Part shown: positions 17,126 through 26,572 of the stretch, one piece after another
Position numbering within the stretch: position 1 is the stretch's first letter
Layout: every line of letters begins with the position of its first letter
Source of the DNA: CAADGY01 sp900696665
GTDB taxonomy: Bacteria > Acidobacteriota > Terriglobia > Bryobacterales > Bryobacteraceae
Length of the DNA: 64,000 nucleotides
NCBI GenBank assembly: GCA_035063885.1
Contig: JAPSFM010000009.1
Location: 1 to 64,000, forward strand
Direction of reading: 5' to 3'
Translations under genes and position numbers: made by a program
The notes under the pieces: generated by a model
What the model was told of the DNA's origin: nothing
Seen by the model: only the letters and a program-made list of their open reading frames with translations
Database searches by the model: none

Positions 17126-19719
17126 TAGGCCCGCTCCTCCGCCAGGCGGTCCACCGGCACTCCCATCCGCTCCAGGCGCAATTTGCGGATGGTCACCAAC
17201 ACAAAGACAAGGAACGCGGGAATCGGCGGCAGCGCTACGGCCAGCAGCTTAATGGTGTTCTGAATACCCCGGATGGAGTTTTCCATATCGGCGCGGCTGT
17301 TCTCGATCTGGCGCTGCTTTTCGTCGTCGATGTTCGCGCGCGCCACAGTGAGCCTGCGGTTCTCCACCGACTGCACGTTGGAGATCATGATCTGCTTGGT
17401 GCGCTCGTCGAGGTCCGGCCGCTGCTCGATGTCGCGAACGGCGCGATCCAGCCGCGACTGCGCTTCCTTCAAACGCTGTTCCGCGGTCGCTTCGGCCATT
17501 TCCGTTTCGCGAAGCCGCTGCGCTTCATACTTGCGGGTACGTGCTTCCACCGCTTCGAGCGTGCGGTGTTTCGGACGCCGCTTGCGAAGCGCGATGAACG
17601 ATTGGTCGCCCGCAAGCTGGTCCACTGAGTTCAAAATGAAGGTGACGTTGTCGAAGTTCAGGTTCTCGACGCCGCGGCGGCGCAGTTCGAAAAACTGCTC
17701 GCCGATCAGATCGGCATCCGCCACGACAATTGCATTGGCCGGTTGTCCGATTCTGGCCGCCAGCACCCCCGGCTTCTGCTCCGGAGCGCGGGGAGGATCG
17801 GGGTTCATGCTGACACCGAACATCGATTGTTGGACCAGGTTCTCCCAGCGAACGGTTCCGGCATCTTCGCTGGTTTCAAGCAGCGGAATAAACTCACCCG
17901 CGCCGGCGGGTTTCAGTAATCCGGGATACAGAAGAACCATCTCCTGCAATCCCGCGCTGACCGGTTCTTTCTGGTTGAAGCCCTTGCCGACAAAAACAAA
18001 CTCCTTGGGAAGCGTTTTCAGTTGCGGATGGGGATTGTGGTTGTCCCACGCAATGCGGTTCGTTTGCCACTCGATTCCGAGGGCTTGGAGCAGCGGGCGC
18101 AGGTTCGCGCGTGGCGAGGAAGGCCGAGCGCCAAACGGCTCGGGCGATGGGATCTCCTGCGGCGCCAACTCCAGGTTGAATGCCGGCATGGGATCGATCA
18201 GGATCAATGCGGGACGGCCCTGCTTTACATACGCCGTCAACCGGTCGAGTTGCGGCTGTGTAAGAGTATTGGGCAAGGCGGCGACAAGCGCATCCAAACC
18301 CTCGGGGTAATCCGCATCCGGGGAGATCCGCACCACCTCGTATTGCTTACGCAATTCCTGAACAATGGACCATTCCTGGTTTTGCGTGCGCTTCTGAAAA
18401 TCAAAACCACCGAAGAGCCTGGCCTGTGTATCCAGAACCCCGATCTTTTTGCGGCCCGCGCGCGATACGACACGAATGGACCGCATCAGCTCATACTCCA
18501 CCGGCAGTCCTTTGTCGAAGATGGGAATCACGAACTCCTCGGAGCCACAGGTGAAGGCGACGCCCAGGAAAATTTCATTCATCACGCGGGCGCTCTCTTC
18601 GGTAACTGGAACGCGGTAGGGCCGGATGTTATACCGCTCCTGCGCTTCGCGCGCCTCCGGGGAATACTTCACCGTCTGCACGATCCGCGTGTGAACCCTG
18701 TTCCGGCCGACGGCATCAAATTCCCGCAGCATGGCAATCAGGTTCGTCCGCGCGTCCACATAACCGCGGGGTACATCGGGGCTGATGAAAGCGTGAATGA
18801 AGACAGGCTGCGAGGCGTCGATGCCGTTCAGGAGCGCACGCGTCTGATCGGATAGCGAATGGATCTGTTCCGCGGTGGCGTCTACGCGGAAGCGCACGCC
18901 CCCGGACAGCAAAGTCACACCGGCTACGATGGCCATGAGAGAGGCGGCGCGAGCCAGAACGTGCAGCCGCATGAAGGGCGATTTCGGCCCCGTGGGCCAG
19001 CGCCGCCGCCCGAGCAGCGCAACGTTGAGATACAGCCCGGCGACGGCAAACGCCCCGAAATAAACCAGAGGAGTGATGGTGATCACCCCATTGGAAAGAT
19101 CGCGGAACTGCTCAGGCGCCGAGAGACGTTCGGCGACTCTTTGCATATGGCCCGGGAGAATGACTCCCGCATGGTTGAGCAATACCGGAAAGGCGCAGAG
19201 CACCACGCCGAGGATGAACGCCACCGTCAGGTTGTCGGTCAGCTGCGAAGCCAGCATGCCAAGCGAGAGCAAAGCAATGCCCATGAGCCAGTAACCCAGA
19301 TAGGTGGACGCCATCAGCCCCGGGTCGGGATTTCCAAGCCAGGACAACACAACCACGTGGCTGAGGGAGAAGATCAAAGCAGTTGTGTAAATCGCTACCG
19401 CGGCAAAGTATTTACCCAAAACGATCTCAAGATTGCTCGCCGGCAATGTCAGCAGCAGTTCCTCTGTCCCTTGCTTCTTCTCTTCGGACCAAAGGCTCAT
19501 GCTGATAGCCGGCACCAGCATCATCAGCAGGTAAGGGAACACGCGGTTCAGTTGGTCCAGATTGGCCAGGTTGGTGGCGAAAAAGCGCTCCTGCCAGAAA
19601 GCGGCCATGCCGCTCAGAAAAACGAATAGCGTAATGAACACGTAACCTGTGGGGGTGCTGAAATAGCCATCCAGTTCCCGTACGGCGACGGCCTGAATTA
19701 TGCGCCCGCGGCTACGCAA
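17125..19719 (-). CDS. Fused GldF/GldG-type ABC-2 permease and auxiliary protein
   Basis: This 864-residue protein joins two parts usually encoded separately. Residues about 1-245 form a six-helix ABC-2 permease (GldF-like: 'GYFSTPTGYVFITLFVFLSG', 'LWSEEKKQGTEELLLTLPAS'). Residues about 250-850 are GldG-like: a membrane segment, a large extracytoplasmic domain ('KKIGVLDTQARLFGGFDFQ', 'PALILIDPMPAFNLEL', 'AIVVADADLIGEQFF'), a charged coiled coil ('AEATAEQRLKEAQSRLDRAV') and a last helix near 825-845. GldF and GldG are part of the Bacteroidetes gliding ABC system, but such modules occur widely outside gliders. Its start lies 22 bases inside the end of the ATPase gene. Confidence 0.92.
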   Translation of the reverse strand: MRSRGRIIQAVAVRELDGYFSTPTGYVFITLFVFLSGMAAFWQERFFATNLANLDQLNRVFPYLLMMLVPAISMSLWSEEKKQGTEELLLTLPASNLEIVLGKYFAAVAIYTTALIFSLSHVVVLSWLGNPDPGLMASTYLGYWLMGIALLSLGMLASQLTDNLTVAFILGVVLCAFPVLLNHAGVILPGHMQRVAERLSAPEQFRDLSNGVITITPLVYFGAFAVAGLYLNVALLGRRRWPTGPKSPFMRLHVLARAASLMAIVAGVTLLSGGVRFRVDATAEQIHSLSDQTRALLNGIDASQPVFIHAFISPDVPRGYVDARTNLIAMLREFDAVGRNRVHTRIVQTVKYSPEAREAQERYNIRPYRVPVTEESARVMNEIFLGVAFTCGSEEFVIPIFDKGLPVEYELMRSIRVVSRAGRKKIGVLDTQARLFGGFDFQKRTQNQEWSIVQELRKQYEVVRISPDADYPEGLDALVAALPNTLTQPQLDRLTAYVKQGRPALILIDPMPAFNLELAPQEIPSPEPFGARPSSPRANLRPLLQALGIEWQTNRIAWDNHNPHPQLKTLPKEFVFVGKGFNQKEPVSAGLQEMVLLYPGLLKPAGAGEFIPLLETSEDAGTVRWENLVQQSMFGVSMNPDPPRAPEQKPGVLAARIGQPANAIVVADADLIGEQFFELRRRGVENLNFDNVTFILNSVDQLAGDQSFIALRKRRPKHRTLEAVEARTRKYEAQRLRETEMAEATAEQRLKEAQSRLDRAVRDIEQRPDLDERTKQIMISNVQSVENRRLTVARANIDDEKQRQIENSRADMENSIRGIQNTIKLLAVALPPIPAFLVFVLVTIRKLRLERMGVPVDRLAEERA

Positions 19720-20468
19720 GTTCCGTCCTCCTTTCCGGCTGCTTCGGTCAATGCGTAAAAGGCATCCTCGAGCGAAGCGTAACCGGTTTGCATCGCGGCA
19801 GGCGCACCATCGAAGACGATCCTTCCGCGGTTCACCAGGATGACACGATCCGCCATAGCCTCCACTTCCTGCAGAATGTGGGTGGATAGCAGGACCGTCT
19901 TCTCACTACCTAACTCCCGGATGGTCTTGCGTACTTCGCGAATCTGGTTAGGATCGAGCCCGCTGGTCGGCTCATCCATGATGAGCACGTCCGGTTCGTG
20001 GAGCAGCACCTGCGCCATGCCTACCCGCTGCCGGTAGCCTTTCGACAATTTGCGGATGCTCTTTTCGAGAACGGCGCCCAGCGCGCAGCGTTCGACAACG
20101 TGTTCGATTCGGGAACGAAGCCGCACTCCGCCGAGTCCTCTGGCGCGCCCAAAGAACTTCAGCAAACCGAGGGGCGTCATGTCGGGATATAACGGTCCGT
20201 TCTCCGGCAGATAGCCTAACCGCTCCGCCGCCCGGATCCGGTCTGTAGTGACGTCGATACCTGCGATACGCGCCTGTCCGGACGTGGGCGACAGATATCC
20301 CGTGAGAATTTTCATCGTCGTGGATTTCCCCGCCCCGTTGGGTCCCAGAAACGCGGCGACCTGGCCTTTTGGAACCGCGAAGGTCACATCTTTGATGGCT
20401 GCGAAACTTCCGTAGATCTTGTTGAGGCCGGCGGCCTCAATCATGGGTATGGCGAACACTTCTTCCAT
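19698..20468 (-). CDS. ABC transporter ATP-binding protein (GldA-like)
   Basis: The 256-residue ATPase has Walker A 'GPNGAGKSTT', Q-loop 'YLPENGPLYPDMT', ABC signature 'LSKGYRQRVGMAQ', Walker B 'VLIMDEPTSGLDP' and the switch His in 'LLSTHILQEVEA'. It resembles the ATPases that pair with ABC-2 permeases (GldA, NosF, CcmA types) and should energise the permease encoded next. The start at 20468 (MEEVFAIPMIE) has AGGA upstream; an alternative ATG at 20444 gives the classical N-terminus MIEAAGLNKIYG. It is the first gene of the three-gene minus-strand operon. Confidence 0.94.
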   Translation of the reverse strand: MEEVFAIPMIEAAGLNKIYGSFAAIKDVTFAVPKGQVAAFLGPNGAGKSTTMKILTGYLSPTSGQARIAGIDVTTDRIRAAERLGYLPENGPLYPDMTPLGLLKFFGRARGLGGVRLRSRIEHVVERCALGAVLEKSIRKLSKGYRQRVGMAQVLLHEPDVLIMDEPTSGLDPNQIREVRKTIRELGSEKTVLLSTHILQEVEAMADRVILVNRGRIVFDGAPAAMQTGYASLEDAFYALTEAAGKEDGTCVAAGA

Positions 20469-20580
20469 ACTAGGAGTTCCTACGTGGCACTACTACGCAA
20501 CAGGCGTGATATCTATACATTTACCATCGGAGGGACAGCGTCCGCAAAATTGCATATACTGTCTGTCCTGGGCGACTCCT

Positions 20581-20874
20581 CATGAACAACATCGCATCGC
20601 ACCGGTTCCGGTGTCGCGATTCTCCTCGCTTGATCATCAGCCGGCCACTCTCACCTGGAGCGGAGGCGGTGTGCCTTTGTTCGGCACAACAGCATTTAGC
20701 TTCGCAATTGATGTGCCAGATGGAGTAGGCGGACTGAATCTGAATGGCTTCAACCGGTTCACGCTACGCCAATTCCCGATCGCTCCAACTCCGGTACCGG
20801 AACCACGCATACTAGTTCTTCTCGGCGCCGGACTGGCCGGTATTGGACTGAAACTGCGGAGGCGCCTCAGCTAA
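20581..20874 (+). pseudogene. C-terminal remnant of a PEP-CTERM surface protein
   Basis: The end of this frame reads 'APTPVPEPRILVLLGAGLAGIGLKLRRRLS', listed here in short as VPEP, a hydrophobic stretch, then RRR before the stop at 20872-20874. This is the PEP-CTERM sorting signal recognised by exosortase. Upstream, 'TLTWSGGGVPLFG' and 'FAIDVPDGVGGLNL' look like the last strands of an exported protein, but no start codon with a ribosome site or signal peptide precedes them. I read it as the 3' end of a truncated gene; the left limit is approximate. No exosortase gene is in the window. Confidence 0.6.
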
Positions 20875-20877
20875 CGG

Positions 20878-21573
20878 TTAATCGCTGCGGCGGCCGCCCA
20901 GAAGACCTGCACGCATCAGAAAATAAAGCAGCGTGAGCAACGTGCTCACGGCTGCGGCGATGTAGGTAAGCGCGGCGGCATTTAGAACCTTATCGATCCC
21001 CTGGCGTTCCTGCGCTGTCACAATTCCCTGTTCCAGCACCAGGCGCTTTGCCCGGTTCGAGGCGTCGAATTCCACCGGCAGAGTCACGACCTGAAACAAC
21101 AGAACCATGGAAAACAGGACGGCGCCTGCCAGCACCATGTTTGTGGAAGCAAACATGAGGCCGAGCAGCATCACGAAGTATCCGATAGATGACCCGATGT
21201 TCGCGGTGGGGACCAGCGCCGAGCGGAGCCACATGGGTTTGTAATGCACAGCGTGCTGGATAGCGTGCCCGGCTTCATGGCAGGCGACTCCGATAGCCGC
21301 CACAGATATGGAGCCGTATACTTCCTCGGACAGGTTCAGGGTCTTGTTGACGGGGTTGTAGTGATCCGACAGCAACCCGTGCGAGACCTTGATGCCTACG
21401 TCGCGAATCCCGGCGCCATCCAGCAGGAGTTGTGCAGCCTGCGCCCCCGTCATTCCGCGCACGGACCGTATCTGCGAATACTTATTAAAAGCAGACTTCG
21501 TGCGGAAGCTGGCCCACAACGACAGAGTCAGCCCTGGCAGGATAAACAACAGGTACATTGGATCGAAAACCAT
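20878..21573 (-). CDS. Zinc-dependent membrane metallopeptidase, YugP family
   Basis: The 231-residue protein has an N-terminal membrane anchor (MYLLFILPGLTLSLWASF), the zinc motif HEAGH in 'VACHEAGHAIQHAVHY', and three further hydrophobic segments (about 120-150, 155-175 and 205-225). 'MTGAQAAQLLLDGAGI' and 'SHGLLSDHYNPVNKTLNLSE' are characteristic of the YugP (putative neutral zinc metallopeptidase) family. The peptidase probably acts on membrane or envelope proteins; no substrate is known. It converges on the PEP-CTERM remnant. Confidence 0.92.
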   Translation of the reverse strand: MVFDPMYLLFILPGLTLSLWASFRTKSAFNKYSQIRSVRGMTGAQAAQLLLDGAGIRDVGIKVSHGLLSDHYNPVNKTLNLSEEVYGSISVAAIGVACHEAGHAIQHAVHYKPMWLRSALVPTANIGSSIGYFVMLLGLMFASTNMVLAGAVLFSMVLLFQVVTLPVEFDASNRAKRLVLEQGIVTAQERQGIDKVLNAAALTYIAAAVSTLLTLLYFLMRAGLLGGRRSD

Positions 21574-21723
21574 GTGTTCCCTTCACTCCCTCGTTTTTGA
21601 TTATATCTTTTCACTATAGGGAAGCCGGGAACAACACGGGCGTGCGCCGCGGGAGTGAGAAGCGTCAGGGTCTTTTTTGTGGTAAAAATCCTTGCGTATG
21701 TGACCGGACGAGAGTTCAACCTT

Positions 21724-22155
21724 ATGTCCCATTCCCTTTCCGAATTAGAGCAGCGCCGCGAGGTGATCACTCGCCAGATCGCTCAGCTTGACGACTTCTT
21801 CCGTCCCGGTTCCATGACCAACACCTCCCGGCGGTGTGGCAAGTCAGTCCGTCGCTGTCATCAGCTCGGCCAGCCGGGCCACGGCCCTAACCTCCGGCTC
21901 ACCCATAAAGTCAACGGCAAGAGCATTTCCGAGTCTCTATCGGGTCCTGCCGCGATCCACAAGGCCGAGCGGGAGGTGGCGCAGTCCCGCAAATACCAGC
22001 AGCTCAGCCGCGAATTTGTCGAGGCCAACGCCGAGATCTGCGCTTCCGGCCGGCCAAGGATGAACCGCCGGCGGACCAAAAAAACGGCGGAAGCGATCCG
22101 CCAGGAAATCGCACGCGAAGACCAACTGTTACGGGTGATGTTCACTGGCCGCCGC
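21724..22155 (+). pseudogene. 5' part of a DUF6788/ISKra4-type transposase gene
   Basis: From the ATG at 21724 (MSHSLSELEQRREVITRQI) the frame shows the DUF6788 pattern: a coiled-coil start, 'FRPGSMTNTSRRCGKS', a basic His-rich segment, 'KAEREVAQSRKYQQLSREF', and then 'KKTAEAIRQEIAREDQLL', which in related proteins leads into the transposase. At about 22155 the similarity stops ('FTGRR') and a matching downstream piece of the same family appears on the opposite strand. A mobile-element origin follows from knowledge of this family; no terminal repeats could be located. Confidence 0.6.
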
Positions 22156-22164
22156 CGGCCAACT

Positions 22165-22345
22165 CGGGATTCCCAGCCATGATCAAAGGGGCCTCCTGAC
22201 CTACCACCGCCTGCATGCGCCGCACCCCGGTAGAGAACTCGGTATCTTCGATGTCCGGGTTCGACATCGGCGGGGAATTGGCCGGTATGACAGTGTCCGG
22301 GCCGAACGCACTGCCCTCTCGATGGCTTCTGGAACATCACCGTCG
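22165..22345 (-). pseudogene. Inverted internal fragment of the same transposase family
   Basis: Reading the minus strand from about 22345, the frame gives 'CHTGQFPADVE', then after a one-base slip near 22270 'PDIEDTEFSTGVRRMQAVVGQEAP', quoted in pieces as PDIEDTEF and GVRRMQAVVG. These are the conserved segments after the zinc-finger region of ISKra4-type transposases carrying DUF6788. A second slip by one base follows near 22180 (the expected FDHG is out of frame). It lies head to head with the 5' part of the same kind of gene, so the element was inverted internally and has decayed. Confidence 0.55.
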
Positions 22346-22531
22346 AGAACTACGGTGCGGAACCGCAGCAGCGGCTGGAGGCGATCCCGCCCTGCTCCCT
22401 GCCGCATCCACCACACATCTGCAACATTCTGTGCAATCAATGTTTTGATCGAAGTACAATGGGCTTTGCTGCGGGGGCGCGGCCACGAGAATTTTGAGAG
22501 AATCTGCTTTACAGCCGATGAGGACAGAGGA
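22346..22531. other. Unassigned stretch between transposase and methyltransferase remnants
   Basis: One plus-strand frame reads 'GFWNITVENYGAEPQQRLEAI' in part (GFWNITVENYGAEPQQ) and continues to CNILCNQCFD with protein-like composition, but it has no start and I recognise no family. It could be another gene fragment caught in the same rearrangement. The last 60 bases form the leader of the methyltransferase remnant. Confidence 0.3.
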
Positions 22532-22915
22532 ATGAGGAAGCGCGCTCCCGGCACCGGGTCGCTATTTCCGGAGATGTTAACCGGACCGGACAATCCCTGG
22601 CTGACCGGGTCGGCTAGGCGTTCAGCTGGGGCAACTCCGAGCGGACTCAGTACGCTTGAGTTGTGCGCTGGCGCCGGCGGACAAGCCATAGGCCTGGAGC
22701 AGGCCGGGATCGAGCATGCCGGGCTGGTCGAAATTAACAAGCACGCTTGCGCAACGCTGCGCCTGAACCGGCCCTCTTGGAATGTCATCGAAGGCGATCT
22801 GAACGAGTTTGATGGTTCAGCGTTCAAAGGCGTAGACGTGATCTCGGGTGGGCTGCCGTGCCCACCGTTCTCCGTCGCCGGAAAGCAGCTCGGGAAGCGG
22901 GATGGACTGCAAGCG
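22532..22915 (+). pseudogene. 3'-truncated C5-cytosine DNA methyltransferase
   Basis: From ATG 22532 (MRKRAPGTGSLFPEML) the product has motif I 'TLELCAGAGGQAIGLEQAG' (SAM binding), motif II 'LVEINKHACATLRLNRP', motif III 'VIEGDLNEFDG' and motif IV 'GGLPCPPFSVAGKQLGKRD' with the catalytic Cys of PCPP. After residue about 125 the similarity ends abruptly where 'ERDLFP' would be expected, and the sequence becomes the complement of a TonB-receptor gene. Motifs VI-X and the target-recognition domain are absent, so it cannot be active. An uncharacterised restriction-modification or orphan methyltransferase origin is inferred. Confidence 0.8.
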
Positions 22916-25311
22916 GGAACGGGCGCGGCTTGTCCGTGAAGAGCCTGCCATCGGGAACCGGCGAATTATAGTTGTACGAGTAATCGCCCTGCCGGGTATT
23001 CGTCCCGATATACGACGCGCGGAATCCGGTGTTCCAGCGGGAGTGTTCCACCGTCAGGTTGTACTGCATGCTGTACGGGATCTTCAGATCCGGGTTTACG
23101 GCGGCGGGGAGAGACACAGAGGAAGGCCCGGCAGCGCCCGTGGACGGAAAAACCTGCGGCAAAACGACTACGGGTTGCCGGCGGGGTTGTTGAAGGGCGC
23201 TTCGTTCAGCAGGAACGGCACGCCCGCCATGGTCAACATGCGCGGAACGGCGTCGAAGTAGACGCCGAAGCCGCCGCGCATCACGGTGTTCGGTCCCAAC
23301 GGGCGCCATGCAAGACCTAATCGCGGCGCAAAGTTATTCCTTGTCGGTGCGAATCAGCGTGTTTCCGGGCAGGCCAATGCTGCTCGCTTCCACGATATCC
23401 ACGTAGTTCTTTGGGAAAACGCGGCTCAGCTTATCGATGGACCCGTCCTGTACCACAATCTTCCCCGTGCCGATGTCGAACATGGAGAGATAGCCGTTAT
23501 CTTCCTGCCATCCGGGGTGGTACTCGTAGCGGAGCCCGTAATCGAGGCTGAGCTTGGAAGTGATTTTGAAGTTGCCGGTGTAGAAGAAGTCGTACTGCCA
23601 GCGTCTACGGTCCACCCGCAGCGGCGGGGAGGAGCGGGACGCTGTGGACGGCAGTCCCAGCAGGAAGTCGGCGTATGGATGACCGGTGTAGCGGTTCGAG
23701 AACTGCAGGTTGCCAAAGAGGTTGGCGCCGGCGCCGTAGTTGTCCGCTTCAATCCGGGCGATGTTGAAGCCGAACTTCATGTTGTGACGCCCGCGGAAGA
23801 TGCTGATGTGATCTTGGATGTTCTGTACGTGATTCGTAGCGCCGGGGTTCCTGAAGTTGCTCTGGCCGATGTTCGTGAGAGCGAGTCCTGCGAACCTTAC
23901 GTTCAGAATTCCAGGCACATCCGGCAAATCGGGCGCCAGACCGCGGATTCCGAACTCCTGCACGAACTCTCTGCCGTTGATGCGCGGGAATATCGGTAAG
24001 TTGTTGGTCGCGATACCCCAGCGAAGTTCGTTGACGATCACAGGCGAAAAGGTCCGCGTATAGGCAACGGTCGCGGCGTGATTCTTACGTATGACGTATC
24101 CCGGAGGGATGGTAGGCAGCGTGCCGGTGAAGGTGTCCGTCTTGAAATCCTGCAAAGTATAGCGCCCCATCACCGAGTCTTTGTCGGAAAACCGGTGGTC
24201 GCCGCGAATCATGTAGTAGTTCTGCTCCATTGCGGGAAGTGTAAGGTCGGTGCGGTAATTCTGGTTGGTAGAGGCAGCGCTGCCGAAGTTCGGCTCCGGA
24301 TAGAACCGGTTCTGAATCGCCAGCGCAGTCGGATTGATGCGGTTCGCCGGAATGCGATTATCCGCGAATGGGGCGCCGGTCTGAGGGTTGATGATGGGTG
24401 TCGAAAGACCGGAAAAGTCACCGGACCGCCAGGGCAAAAGCGGAACGTTCGGATTGAGCGACTGGGTGGTGACGCTTCCCCGGAAGGTCTCGAAGGATCC
24501 GAACACGAACGTCCTGTTACGCCCGTCATAAATCTTGGGGATGTAAACGGGACCCCCTGCACTGCCGCCTGGAAGATGAGAGATGCCCGTCGGCCGTGAC
24601 GACGCGAACGGATTCCGAGCGCGGAACCAGGGCGTGGAATAGTAGTCAAACAAGCGCCATGGGAGGAATTCGTGCCCGACTTTGTCACCATGGTCACCTG
24701 CCCGATGGTTCCGAACTCGGCGTCCACGCCGTCGCTCATGCTGGTGCCGTCGATGTTCCAATGAGACTGATTGGAGCGGCTGCCTGAGAAGCGGATCGTC
24801 GAGCCGGCAGATGCCTGAAGAACGTTCGGAACCAGCGATAACTGCGTCCAAATCGCCCGCGAGTTCAAAGGCATGTCGCGGAGTTGCATCACGTTGGCGT
24901 ATCCGAGATGCGCGCCGTTTCGGTTTCTATGAGTGTGGCGCCGCCGGTAACCTCGACCACGGTTTCCACGGAACCCACCTGCAATACCACATCGGCACGG
25001 CGGTAGTCGCGGCCCACCAATTCAATGTCGTGGATCACGAAGTCCCGGAACCCGGGTTTGCCAGTCTGTACCGTATAGCCGCCCTCCCGCAACTGCGGGA
25101 TGGTATACATACCTTCCGCGTTGGACGCCGCCGCCGATTCGATCCCGGTGGCGATATGCCGGACGGTCACTTTCGCATCGGGAACGATGGCGCCACTGGC
25201 ATCGGTAACTGTCCCCGTGATGGTCGCAAAGGTCGTTTGCGCGGGCGCTGTCGCGCAAAGCGCAAGCAGCACCAGGATGGTTGCAGTTATAGTACGACCC
25301 ACCAATGTCAT
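22910..25311 (-). pseudogene. Frameshifted, 3'-truncated CarboxypepD_reg/TonB-dependent receptor
   Basis: The gene begins at 25311 with a signal peptide and a carboxypeptidase-regulatory-like domain ('ATITGTVTDASGAIVPDAKV'), followed by a plug domain and outer-membrane barrel ('VYIPKIYDGRNRTFVFGSFE', 'KLSLDYGLRYEYHPGW'). Four single-base changes break it: a deletion near 24898, a deletion near 24652, an insertion near 23338 and a deletion near 23175. Repairing each restores an uninterrupted family-like protein. The frame ends at about 22912 in 'LFTDKPRPFP', well short of the barrel's end. Intact relatives import oligosaccharides or act as surface receptors. Frameshifts could also be sequencing errors, but the flanking genes are intact. 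Confidence 0.85.
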
Positions 25312-25532
25312 TTTGAAGCTCCTGATTCACTAAAGCCGCGCAGAAAGAAAGCGCTGCGGCGCGCCGCCCCCGACACCCAGCCACTTTCAATTCAGCTTGG
25401 TTTAGGATAATGAAACACAAACGAGGGGATGGGCGCAGTTTTTTTCTGTAAAAGCACGTTGCGCCCGCCAGAGTTATTCCGAGGTATTCCCGGCCGGGTG
25501 TCCGGCGGCCGTTCCTGCTCTAGAATGGTAGT

Positions 25533-26522
25533 GTGTCCACCGATGCTGCTCTCCAGTCCGCGGTAGCCAGGCTGGATCAGGTTCGTCAAGAAATCGCCAA
25601 GGTCATTGTCGGCCAGCAGGATGTTGTCGAGGGTGTGCTTACCTGCATGCTGGCTGGCGGGCACGTGCTGCTCGAAGGCGTACCCGGCCTTGGGAAGACC
25701 ACCTTGCTGCGCACTCTGGCGCGTGTGCTGCGTCTCAAATACTCTCGCATCCAATTCACACCCGACCTGATGCCCGCCGATATCGTCGGCAGTATGGTCA
25801 TCGAAACAGATGAGCGGGGCTCGAAATCTCTTCGCTTCCAGCCGGGGCCCATTTTTGCCCACCTGGTGCTCGCCGACGAGATCAACCGGGCTACCCCGAA
25901 AACGCAATCAGCCCTGCTTGAAGCGATGCAGGAGCGTACGGTAACCAGCGGAACCTCCACGCACGAACTGGAAGCTCCGTTTCTGGTGATGGCCACTCAG
26001 AACCCAATCGAGATGGAGGGCACGTATCCTCTTCCAGAGGCGCAACTCGACCGGTTTTTAATGAAGATCCTGGTGGATTATCCGAGCCGCGAAGAATTGA
26101 ACCGCATCGTAGATCTCACTATTCAGCGCGAAGATGTCCACTTGCAGCCGCAGATCGACCGTGAGGGTATCATGCAGGTTAAATCGGTCTGCCGGCAGGT
26201 GCTGGTCGCCCCGCATGTGCAAGGGTTCGCCGTTGACCTGGTGATGGCAACGCAGCCGGGAAGCAGCCAGGCGCATCCGCTGGCTACCAAATATATCCGC
26301 TATGGAAGCTCACCGCGAGGAGCGCAGGCCTTGGTCGAATGCGGACGTGTCCGCGCGCTGTGGCATGGCCGTTTTCACCTCAGCGTGGAAGACATTATGG
26401 CGGTCGCGGGATCTGTACTCCGGCACCGCATTATTCTGAACTTCGACGCGCACGCGGACGGGCAGTCGCCCGACTCCGTGCTCAACGAAATCATTCAGAG
26501 CGTCAGCGCGCCCGCGGTTTGA
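25533..26522 (+). CDS. MoxR-family AAA+ ATPase
   Basis: The 329-residue protein begins at a GTG (25533); no in-frame ATG lies upstream of the conserved N-terminus. It has Walker A 'GVPGLGKTTLLRTLA', Walker B 'LVLADEINRATPKTQSALLE', sensor 1 'ATQNPIEMEGTYPLPEAQLD' and the arginine finger region of MoxR proteins. MoxR ATPases work as chaperones that activate or assemble partner complexes containing von Willebrand A domains. Three such partners follow directly, so this is a standard moxR-DUF58-BatA operon. No strong Shine-Dalgarno sequence is visible before the GTG. Confidence 0.95.
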   Translation: MSTDAALQSAVARLDQVRQEIAKVIVGQQDVVEGVLTCMLAGGHVLLEGVPGLGKTTLLRTLARVLRLKYSRIQFTPDLMPADIVGSMVIETDERGSKSLRFQPGPIFAHLVLADEINRATPKTQSALLEAMQERTVTSGTSTHELEAPFLVMATQNPIEMEGTYPLPEAQLDRFLMKILVDYPSREELNRIVDLTIQREDVHLQPQIDREGIMQVKSVCRQVLVAPHVQGFAVDLVMATQPGSSQAHPLATKYIRYGSSPRGAQALVECGRVRALWHGRFHLSVEDIMAVAGSVLRHRIILNFDAHADGQSPDSVLNEIIQSVSAPAV

Positions 26523-26572
26523 GGCTGGTCCACGGCTTTTTATCCGCGTTTCGCCGGGAAGGAGTTTGATCG

